A DNA stretch of 64,000 nucleotides from Aphrophora alni (taxonomy: Eukaryota; Arthropoda; Insecta; Hemiptera; Aphrophoridae). This document shows positions 54,953 to 64,000 of this stretch, one piece after another. Where the stretch lies: the NCBI GenBank assembly GCA_963513935.1, contig OY740770.1, positions 89,402,198 through 89,466,197 of the forward strand, read 5' to 3'. The position numbers and the translations under genes were made by a program. Every line of letters begins with the position of its first letter. The first letter of the stretch is position 1. A model generated the notes under the pieces. That model searched no databases, was not told the origin of the DNA, and saw only the letters and a list, made by a program, of their open reading frames with translations.

Positions 54953-55051
54953 TTATTCATAGCGATCTATCGTATTATTTTATTTTAAATAGCGAACCTT
55001 GGATAGATACCCTTGAAAAAATATAATTCAGTGAAAGAAACGTTACAAAGC

Positions 55052-57174
55052 AACAAAGCAGACTTATTCCAGACTGTTCTTGAATGTTGAAACTTTGAAG
55101 CTACTCTAATTTACTATTCTGTCCCTTATGTTGACCTCGCAGCTGACAACCAATTCCTACACTTTGCTTTGAAGAATTATGTGAAAAATTTTAACACTTT
55201 ATTTTCTTTTATCAAATATCAACTCTTCTAACAACCGTATATTTGAATATTTTTCTGCCTGATTTTTATTACGATTCCTATACTTTTTTATATAATTATT
55301 TATCAATTTTTTTTTTTTTTTAGTAAAGTGTTCTTCTAATGTTTCAACTACGTTACATAAATTTTAATACAAATGGGGAAAATACAAATGATTTTGATGT
55401 AAATACAAATATATTATTTCACTTTATTTTTGAAAGTAAATGATGCTAATGGTTATAAAATACAAAAGTACTTTGGAATTACTTTACGCTAAAAACCTTT
55501 TATATATGGTTTAGATGTTTGGAGATATTTTGAAGAAATATTGGCAATGAATGACCTTTTCTGACTTAGTCAGTACATTTTATCAATAAGATAGAGTCGA
55601 CATTGTGAATTTGACATGTGGAAAAACATAGCTGGTTAGGTTAGAAACACTAATTATTAGTGGAAATGGGTGTCAAATGGGTGTATGAAAATGTAAGGAT
55701 AACGTAATTATTTGTTTAATCTTTTAATTATTCTTATAATTTAGTTTTAGTTTGATATTTTGATTTAGAGTTTGACATCAGTTTGTTAGTAACCGAGTTG
55801 ATTACCTCTGTCGAAAATCAAAGTCAACATGTTTTATTATCAGTTGACTTCTTTAAATCTCATACTATATCCATTTTAAACACATAGATTGTAAATTTAT
55901 ACTTTGTTTCAGTCAGTCATTGTTTTTATGGTGTGTATCACCAGTTTGAAGCATATAATCGAATCTCTTCATGAAAAAAACTCTATGGTATGCCTATTGA
56001 TATTATTATTTTATTGAAATTTATAGCTGTATAAAATTATCAATGTAAGCAGAATGAGATTAGAACTATATCCAACCAGATAGTCAAAATATACATGTGG
56101 TTTTCGATTTATTGACAGTTGAAAACTTCAACTTCAATTGTAGCATAAATATTTCTTATTTGTTGATGGACTCTCGAATGTGTTGAAATTTTGTTGATTA
56201 GGATAAAATAAATCTCCCAAATGAGAAACACTTTTTTAATTATTTATTTGTAATAAACGATATCATAAATGTTTGTAAATACCTTTACAAAATATGTCGT
56301 ATACAGGTGAAACGTTGATAGTAAACGAGACTCATTAATATACATATTTAGGATACGGTTTAATTAATGAATTAGACAATAAAATCGAATTGACATCTTG
56401 AAATCAAAACAAATTTTACTATACGAACTATTATATTATACTGAAGTACAGTAGGTACCATATATAGTGACAAACTTGGGTCAAATATGTGTCAAACATA
56501 AGTCATTATAAAATCCACTCTTTTAAAAGAAAAATTTTAACTTCTTGCAAAATTTATTCTAATTTGAACAAAGTTACTATTTTTGGAGCTAATAAAGACA
56601 ATACTTTTGTATATTTAAAAATTATTTTGTAATATAGATCGTAACAATTATAACTATTGAGATAGTGTTTTATCAAATAGTAGTATTAATGACAAATATT
56701 ATACTAATGGTAAGAATATTTCCATAAGTATAAGTTACGTAACGCTATTATTATTCCATTTCGGATAACTATCTTACGCCTTTATTATTGATTCCCTGAT
56801 TGAAATTTACGAGGCATCTATTAATTGATTTAAATTTGTTGGTATCTGTGTCTGTGACATTACTACCAGATAAACCTTTATTCTTCTCGTATATACATGA
56901 TGAATTTTTCTGAGTGGTACAAATGATAATGATTGCAAAAATAATGAATTATTTAAAAATAGCTTAAGTATTACTAATTACCAAGTCAACAAACACTGTC
57001 GGTTAGTACACAATGAAAAACATATGATATTTTGGAACAAAGGTAATTATTACACAGACCATGAAATCATTTGAATTAAACTTTAAGTGTTTTTGATATG
57101 TGGTTCGTTACAGGAAACATAATTACGATAATTTACAATTTAATTTTGTGAACTAAACGATAAATACCCGTGAA
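55052..57174. other. AT-rich spacer, nothing recognised
   Basis: No supported gene, RNA or repeat between the solo LTR and the Jockey-type element. Confidence 0.55.
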
Positions 57175-57187
57175 TGATCACATGATG
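57175..57187 (+). repeat. Target-site duplication of the Jockey-type element, left
   Basis: TGATCACATGATG here and at 61,642-61,654 brackets the element exactly. It could extend one T into the tail. Confidence 0.96.
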
Positions 57188-57299
57188 TTTTTTTTTTTAT
57201 TTATTTACAACTACAACTAAGTTTTTATGACCTTATCTAGTAGTATTCATTTCAATATAATAACGTTAAACAAAACAATCTATTCCACTGAATAAACGA

Positions 57300-59957
57300 T
57301 CACATTACCAGGTCCAAAGGCTTTCTTCGTTTAAGCCTCCTCACAACATCACTACTATTTAGTTCTAGCATCTCGGAGTTGACATGACTCCATAGTCTCC
57401 TAGCGTGTCTAACTGCAGTAGTCCTGATTACTTCTTCGACAGTTTCCATACGAAGATCTCTATGGATATTATCATTCCTGATGTACCATGGAGCACCAAT
57501 AGCTGCTCGCAAAACCTTATTCTGGAATGTTTGTATAGCTTGAATGTTGGTCTTTTTAGTGCAACCCCACAACTGTATCCCGTATGTCCACACAGGTCTC
57601 AGAATTTGCTTATACAACAATAGCTTATTGCAGGTATCTAATTCGGATCTTCGGCCAAGTAGCCAATACATTTTCCTATATTTAAGGTCAAGCTCCAATT
57701 TCTTTTTTTATATGTGTCTTCCAATTTAGTCTAGTATCCAATATCATACCAAGATACTTTACTTCATTTCGACATGGTACTATCCTAGAATTAAGAAAAA
57801 TAGGCATTGAATTGATTTTTTTATTTGTAAAATTAACTTGAGTTGACTTAGTCTCATTCAATTTCATGCGCCATTTCTTCGTCCAAGCACTAACCCTGTC
57901 TACGGTATCTTGTAGTTTCATGGTTGATTCCTCTATTGTATCCGCTGATGCCATAATACATGTATCATCGGCGAAAGTAGCTGTTGTTGTTTCCTTCCCC
58001 TGTGGTAAGTCCCTTGTGAAGAGCAAGTACAGGGTAGGTCCAAGGACACTTCCCTGAGGTACTCCTGCAGAGATCTCTTTAAATTCCGAGTATTCGTTTC
58101 CATGTTTAACCCTAAAGAGTCTGTCTGTCAGATACGATGTCAAGATCTTGGACACCCAAATTGGGAAGTCTTTTTGGAGTTTGTATATCAAACCCTCATG
58201 CCACACCTTATCGAAGGCTTGTGATACATCGAGGAAGACACTTGAGCATATTTTCCTGTTTTCCAATGCAGCCTCAATAATATTTGTTATTCTATGTATC
58301 TGGTCAATTGTAGAATGTTTATTCCTGAAACCAAACTGGTGATTAGGAATCAATCCTTTTTCCTCTATTATTGGTTGTAGACGTTTAAGCAGCAACTTTT
58401 CAAATATCTTAGATATTATTGGCAATAACGAAATAGGCCTGTAAGAGCTCTTATCGGTTGGGTCTTTACCATCCTTATGAATCATAATAACCTCGGCTAC
58501 TTTCCATTGCCTTGGTACATATTGTAACCTGAAAGAAGCATTTATAAGAAACAGCAATTTAAGAGAAGCTGTTTTCGGTAGTTGTTTTAATACTTGTCCC
58601 GTAATTATGTCATATCCAGGAGCCTTTTTAATATTTAATTTCGAGATAACTTCACTAAGTTCTTTTAAGGATGCAGGCTTAATTGTTATTTCGTCATTTC
58701 TGTGATCATATACAAAATTCAAATCAACACCTTGATTCGGGAATGGCTGAAAAGTTTCTTCCAAATACTTCGCAAATATTTCCGATTTTTCTCTGTCATT
58801 TCTAGCCCATTCGTTGTTACATCTTCTTAAGGGGGGTGTTTGTCTCATGGGTCTCTTGACACTTTTTGCAGCTTTCCATAGAGAATAGTCTGTATCTTTC
58901 TCTGCTGTCAAGCCTTGAAGATAAGTAGAAATAGAAACATTTTTAGCATCCCGAATCTTTTCTTTTAGCCTGTTACTGAGTCTATTTAATAAATTTTTAT
59001 CCTCAGGAGAACGACTTAGTTGCCACTTTTTTCTGGCTTTTCTCTTTTCAATTACCATCTCACGTATGTCCATTGGCCGGTTACCCGTGTTATGTCTAAT
59101 CTCATCGTATTGAGGTGTATTTTCCCATGCCGATCTATGCACACTTCTGATGAACTGGTCTACTTCATCTTCCAGCTGATCAGGTGTTTGAAGTGGTACT
59201 TTAAGATTTAAGAGACTCTCAAGCCTCGTTCTAAACCCATACCAGTTTGTTTTGTTAGTACATAATCTAGGAGGTACTTCATTATAGATAACAGTTTGAC
59301 TCAGGTTCAAGATTACAGGTGTGTGGTCTGAGGACAGATCGTTGCAATCAGTGACCTTTAGATAGTTCCTGGACAGCCCTTTTATGGCGAAGAAATCTAA
59401 AATGTCTGGTGTTTTATTCATGTCTGATGGCCAGTAAGATGGACTACCTGATGAATAAAAGTTGCATTTCACCTCCATTCCAGCATCATACAACATTCTC
59501 CCCTTTGGATTGACTGCTCTTGAACCCCAATAGGAATGCTTCGCATTAAAGTCTCCTCATACGATGAAATTATTGCCAAGTGATCCAAAAAGATCCACAA
59601 AGTCCTGTCTCTGAAGGTTATGTCGTGGTGGGCAGTATATAGCTGCTACTTTGAATATTTTACTATTTGTTGTTATACTAATACTTGTAACTTGCATTGA
59701 TTCAGCCTGAATTCCAGCAGCTTCTGTATGTTTAATAGAGTTTTTAATTATTATAGCTGACCCACCTCTGGACTTGTTAGATGGATGAGTCATGTGATAA
59801 ATTTTATAGCCATGAAGTCTGCAGTAAGACTGATTTGTAAAATGAGTTTCAGAAATTAAACAAATATCAATGTTTTCATTTATCAGAAAAACTTCTAGTT
59901 CCTGAAGTTTGCTTAGGAGCCCATTAGCATTCCAAGTGGCTATTTTCAGATTGAAAT
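57300..59957 (-). pseudogene. Retrotransposon ORF2: endonuclease and reverse transcriptase, broken
   Basis: It encodes the enzyme that nicks the target and copies element RNA. The frame begins before IATWNANGLLSKLQELEVFL (endonuclease start), then LISETHF (catalytic Glu), IYCPPRH, GDFNAKH and SSDHTPVIL (catalytic Asp-His). The RT follows: palm FLDVSQAFDKVW, GVPQGSVLGP and the FADD catalytic pair. Lesion 1 is TGA at 59,557-59,559, just before GDFNAKH and probably replacing a Gly codon. Lesion 2 is a one-base shift in a seven-T run (57,703-57,709), after the RT core; the C-terminal part continues in another frame to 57,300. About 885 codons in all, normal for the clade. No ATG is evident at the start. 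Confidence 0.94.
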
Positions 59958-59975
59958 TTATTTTTCCCTCACCTT
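59940..59975 (-). promoter_or_regulatory. ORF1/ORF2 overlap with A-run before ORF1 stop
   Basis: ORF1 ends GAA AAA TAA (stop at 59,958-59,960), while ORF2 is read in the -1 frame across the same bases. ORF2 has no obvious ATG here. A -1 slip on the A run, or termination-reinitiation, could supply ORF2. The heptamer is not a canonical slippery site, so the mechanism is inference. Confidence 0.4.
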
Positions 59976-61481
59976 GAGTAAGCTTACATTACTTTCTATT
60001 GTCCTTATTCTATCAGAAATTGTTTTGTGTAGTGCAGTTTGTTCATCAAGCCTACTAAGTATTAGTGCGAGAGTTTCACCTATTGGCGGGATTGAATAGT
60101 TTTCATTAGTACTTTGACAAGCTTCAGCATATGATCTCCTACCCGAAGTGGTTGTTTTGTCTTGACTAATAATTTCAACTGGTGTTTGGACGTTAAATTT
60201 AGTTGTTTGTTGGGTTCTTTTAATTTGTGATTTCTGTATTGCATTTCGCCGTTTTTGAAGCTCCGTTGCTACTTCACAGCCTCTATAATTAGCTGGATGA
60301 TCCCCCTTACAATTAATGCAGATTGGGGCTGATAGTACATTCAGGTGACATTCTTTAGTTAAATGTTTACCTGCACATTTAACACAGCAAGGTTCTTTCC
60401 GGCAATAGGCTTGAGTGTGATTAAAGCCTTGGCACCGTTTGCACTGGGGTATTCTCCTAGTATTTCTCCTCAGTGGTTCGATTTTAACTACCATGCTAAG
60501 TACTGAACGGATTTCAAATATTTTTTTTACGCTTTCTTGGTTACCAAAGGTTAACATAAACAAGGGAAGACCTCGCCTAACCACAACTTGTTCACCTTTT
60601 TTATTTTCCTCTTTTTCGCTCCTAAGTATATTTACTGCGTCAAGAATATTATATCCTTTACTTTGTAAATCTTCAAGGATATCTTCTTTTAGGCATGAAG
60701 GATGCAGACCTCTTAACATTACTCGTATAAGTCTATCATTTTTGTTTTCGTAGCTATACCACTGGATTTTGTCTTCATTTAGTTTATTTGCTAATTTCCT
60801 GTAGCTTTCTGGATCTGGAGCATTTACTTTTAATATATCATTGTTAAGCGTGGTAACCTTAAACTGCTTATCAGATAACACCTTCAAATCCAAATGAAGT
60901 TTATTATAGTCTGTTATGCCACACACATTAATTGGAGGGGGCATATACTCTCTTTTTTAAAACTCTTTCTGTCCATCCAGACACTTGTTTTGATTACTTT
61001 GATCAACTTCTGGTGAAGAATCAGCTTTCCTCTTTTTGCTGGTTTTCCTGCTACGCTTTTTAAGGACCCAGTCAGTTTCCCTAGCTAATTCTTCCTCATC
61101 AGTATGATAATCAGTAGTATCTTTCTGACAGATGCTTTCAGTTAAGAGATTAGCTTTGATATTTCGGTCTTTCCTAAAACTATCATTTTCCTTTTTTAAT
61201 TTCATCATATCCTGTCTTAATTGTTTAACGATTAGTTCAAGGTGTTCAAGCTTTTTTCTAAGATCTTTATTTTCCTTCACCAAGCCAGTATCAGATTCTT
61301 TATCTACACTCCCCGATGTTTTTGGAGATCTATTTATTAGTATACTTTTTCTAAAAGGATTTTCATTAAGCAATAGTTGGTCCCCCCCAGAATCCATGGG
61401 ACCGACCTCCTCAGAGGGTGGATTTTCCAGTTGTCCTGGGCTGCCACCTGGGGTATTACAATCCTTACGTTTTTGTTCCAT
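59958..61481 (-). pseudogene. Retrotransposon ORF1 (gag-like RNA-binding protein), one nonsense codon
   Basis: ORF1 proteins coat element RNA and escort it to the nucleus. The N-terminal part (ATG at 61,481, 174 codons) has a predicted coiled coil at about residues 68-106 and a basic patch KKRSRKTSKKRKAD at 141-154. A single TAA (60,957-60,959) follows QKEF. The same frame then continues through KREY into MPPPINVCGITDY and 328 codons. Three zinc knuckles lie near the end: CKRCQGFNHTQAYC, CVKCAGKHLTKEC and CINCKGDHPANYRGC. The total of about 507 codons suits Jockey-clade ORF1. Internal initiation at the second ATG would still give the knuckle region. Confidence 0.93.
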
Positions 61482-61641
61482 TGCTCATGAAGTCTTCGCC
61501 GTAACCCTGGCAAGGGGCCCTCACAAGGTACTATCAGCCGGAGCCAGCTGAACCAAGGTTTTTTAGAGAGGTGTTTCTCCTCTATCACTCCTCCTTCCTC
61601 ATCGCAATGAGGCCCCGGGCTTGTGACCGGCACAGCGGAGT

Positions 61642-61654
61642 TGATCACATGATG
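61642..61654 (+). repeat. Target-site duplication of the Jockey-type element, right
   Basis: It is identical to 57,175-57,187 and directly abuts the element's 5' end. Confidence 0.96.
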
Positions 61655-62999
61655 TGGTTAATTAATAAAATCATATACAGTATGTTGAATGAAAAGTCTA
61701 TTGAAATAAGAACCTGTTCAGACGCCACTCTTTAACAGTTCACTAGTTTCCAGAAAGTTATTGTAACCTATTTATTCCCCTTATAACTAGACATAGTTTT
61801 TAACATAATAACTTTACGTAATTATTTAAAGGCGTTATACTCTCATAAGTCGTTTACATTACAGTCAATTTATCATTTTATTTTTTTGGTAAAATTTGTA
61901 TTTCCTTGAATAGATACAGAACAATTTAACCTCTGATTGACCTTGTGACTAGAGCTATCAGTTTGTGTAAAGGTTACAGTGCTTTTCCACCTCGTGGTTA
62001 AAACTGAAATGCGGTCACCGTGCATAGTGAAAACATGTGGAGATGTTCAAATTCTAACTAATCCAGGTTTTGAAAGGTTAAATTAAGATGACGGAAATTA
62101 AATGTCCAGTTATGTAATCACATGGTAAAAAGTAATTTAAGATATCTTGTCCTGCTACAAGTTCGTACGAAAATAATAAGTTTGTTTATTTCAACATTTC
62201 TATTTTGAAAATGATCCATTTCTTTAAAAATAAAAAATTAATTGTTGAATTTATTTATATGTAACGTAATTATATTTATACTTATATAAACCAATTTGGG
62301 TGAGAAATTCGAACAATTAATTTACGATAATTTTTAGTAACATTATTTAACATATTATTTAAAAAACTCTTTGGTATTATTTGGCATAGAAAAGCCTTAG
62401 TAACACGTAATGGTGGTCACTATAACCTAAGATATACAGGTTCGGTTTTTTTACTCGTTGTTTATAAAGGAAACTTCTTGGTCAACATCACTATAAAACA
62501 AGATAAAATCGATCATAAAATAAGGACAAAACGAATACTCTAATAGAATTAGGATTGAAAATAATATGAATTTGTCACGAGTGACCTGAGAAGAATGATG
62601 AAAGATAGGGATATAATTTAAGATTATATGAAAAAAATATGTAGATCCCGCTAAATCCATTCGTAACCGTCTGGCCTGTACCTACTATCATCAAATCCAT
62701 TAACCCTACAAGTTTGGACAATATTGCAAAATTAAAACAATAGAACAACAGTATGGCCTGTACTAATATTTTAAGAACAACATCTTAAAACCATCATTAT
62801 AATATGATTATGTCAGATTGTAAGCTGTATGAAATAAATTAACGTGGCCAAACAATTACATTATTAAACTATAGTTGATTGAAACAATAGGAACCCACTT
62901 TTTGTCGACGTCAGACAGATTGGCGGTAACGCTCTTTATAATTTGAATTATGGTTATGCCAAAATTTGAATATTTGTTATTGCATTAGATCATTAGTAG
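61655..62999. other. AT-rich spacer, nothing recognised
   Basis: No supported gene. A minus-strand frame at 62,451-62,660 has no motif. Confidence 0.5.
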
Positions 63000-63129
63000 G
63001 GTTAGCGTGTCTCTTTGTATATTATATAAACGGTTGTATACTGGGTATCAGAAACAATATGTTCCATATGTTCAGTATTTGCTATGCTCTTATCGCTATG
63101 TGTTCCTGCTCACACCTGTTGAGGAACCG
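63000..63129 (-). repeat. Second unclassified interspersed repeat, copy B (inverted)
   Basis: The reverse complement of this stretch aligns with 52,848-52,974 across its length with scattered substitutions and small indels. Nothing coding is visible. Confidence 0.8.
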
Positions 63130-63399
63130 TTGTCAATTATAATATTCTGGGTTTGTTAAAAATAACCCGTTTCAGTATATTGTTAGTATATAAACTAAAT
63201 ATATTGATATTGGGAATAAATTTGAGTTATTCGTGGTAAAATAATAAATTAAATCATAGTTTTTTAATATTAAATGTTTCCATATTCAAATAATATTTTT
63301 ATGTACTCAATGAGATTGGTATGATAAACGGATATTTCTTCGATCCGGAGGACCAATTAATTTATAAGTAAAAAACTAAAACTTTGAATTCATTTGGAA

Positions 63400-63990
63400 G
63401 ATTAAGAACAAAGAAAATTACCATAATATACAAATGTGACGTATATGATGGCTAACATAAATTTGGTGCAGAGTCTGATGGTCTAGATGCCTCAAGCGAA
63501 CGAAAGTTAAGTAATGTGCGTTGTTTGCACAGCGATCAACAAACACAAAGGAATAGTGCTTGAGTGCACTGCGAACGACAAGCATAAGTCGTGAAGCGAG
63601 ATTAATCACAAAATGAATTAATCGTGAAGCGTTCTCTATATGACGAGGAAAACTAACGAATGCAATGAAGTATGCACGCGGTGTCGTTGCTTTACTTGCC
63701 AAGCTATGAGTGCTTCGTCCAGGTGAAAAAGAAAGCGTCACTTAGCCAGGGGTGGGAGTTGTTTTTCGGAAATATGATGCTTGCCAATCAAATGTAGCTT
63801 CTCTCAAAATTGCCGGCCGTTTATTGGTTAAATAAATAGTGATGTAGGGGCTGATTGCTATTCGAAGGCCGGTGCAGTGTTCTGCGGAAACGTTGACCAT
63901 ACAATGGAAAAGTCCCCTTGTAACTAAATATTACGCTTTTAAAGCAGAAGACAAGAGTTGTACCTCCGAGATAGCCTAATTTGAATTGAC
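63400..63990. other. Less AT-rich block with CCAAT motifs, unidentified
   Basis: Composition changes sharply from about 63,450 to the window end. Features are a near-direct repeat around CGTGAAGCG (63,591 and 63,624), a 107-codon minus-strand frame (63,418-63,741) without recognisable domains, and CCAAT (63,784) with an inverted copy (ATTGG, about 63,824). These could be the promoter of a gene beyond the window or an undescribed repeat. I cannot decide between them from this sequence. Confidence 0.35.
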
Positions 63991-64000
63991 GCATCAGTTG

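Larger units (their letters stand above)
54047..55047 (+). mobile_element. Solo LTR of an LTR retrotransposon, 1,001 bp
   Basis: The ends are TGTAATG and CGTTACA, inverted at six of seven positions, with flanking AAGC. Inside, in order: TATA box, initiator TCAGTT 32 bases downstream, a GC-rich R region with a 74-bp minisatellite, a 42-bp triplet repeat, and AATAAA about 100 bases before the end. No gag-pol or second LTR is nearby, as expected after LTR-LTR recombination. Gypsy-type assignment is inferred from ends and duplication length. Confidence 0.75.
57188..61641 (-). mobile_element. Full-length Jockey-clade non-LTR retrotransposon
   Basis: The 4,454-bp unit on the minus strand runs from a GC-rich 5' UTR (61,482-61,641) through ORF1 and ORF2 to a short 3' UTR and an A tail (T run on the plus strand from 57,188). 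The 13-bp duplication shows it is a complete insertion. The clade is inferred from ORF1 type (three zinc knuckles), a GSPSYWPSD...DFF endonuclease segment, APE-type endonuclease plus reverse transcriptase, and no RNase H. Two nonsense codons and a frameshift make it non-autonomous, though the intact ends suggest modest age. Confidence 0.95.

Noticed and set aside
61132..61551. 139-codon plus-strand frame
   Set aside because: It is the antisense shadow of retrotransposon ORF1.
61337..61648. 103-codon minus-strand frame overlapping the Jockey 5' UTR and ORF1 start
   Set aside because: It runs out of the element into the target duplication and is in a different frame from the domain-bearing ORF1.

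Overview
The window is eukaryotic nuclear DNA, most likely from an arthropod and probably an insect. It is strongly AT-rich, is full of long simple-sequence tracts, and has no bacterial gene organisation. It carries a Jockey-type non-LTR retrotransposon, an R1/I-type retroelement fragment, LTR elements whose control regions carry the arthropod-type initiator TCAGTT, a fold-back element and a Helitron-like element. I found no complete host protein-coding gene, rRNA or tRNA. What can be supported is almost entirely mobile DNA, tandem repeats and short remnants. Species cannot be named from this.

Layout. 1-11 kb is AT-rich spacer with (TA)n and (CA)n tracts, a 28-bp triplet repeat and one candidate mini-exon on the minus strand. 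11,012-11,625 is a 5'-truncated non-LTR fragment bracketed by a 14-bp target-site duplication. 13,253-13,508 is a 256-bp fold-back element with a TA duplication. About 15,131-15,801 is a Helitron-like element lying in a (TA)n tract. 20,017-27,102 is a long-terminal-repeat structure: two 2,917-bp direct repeats exactly 4,169 bp apart, around a 1,252-bp interior that starts with a primer-binding site complementary to initiator tRNA-Met. The interior has no gag or pol.

The middle (27-54 kb) has two diverged interspersed repeat families, a (GA)70 tract, a 51-bp satellite array of about 43 units (35,722-37,900), a perfect 56-bp palindrome (38,678-38,733), several broken unrecognised reading frames (40.4, 44.5 and 49.7 kb), a TATA-bearing promoter with a candidate first exon (49.2 kb) and a (CT)n tract of more than 200 bp. 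54,047-55,047 is a solo LTR with TATA box, initiator, polyadenylation signal, a 4-bp target duplication and two embedded minisatellites.

57,188-61,641 is the best-defined unit: a full-length Jockey-clade element on the minus strand, bracketed by a 13-bp duplication, with ORF1 (coiled coil, basic patch, three zinc knuckles) and ORF2 (endonuclease plus reverse transcriptase). It is inactivated by two nonsense codons and one frameshift. The last kilobase is less AT-rich than its surroundings and has CCAAT motifs, but no gene I recognise. The parts do not form a pathway; the window reads as a nest of independent insertions in spacer DNA.
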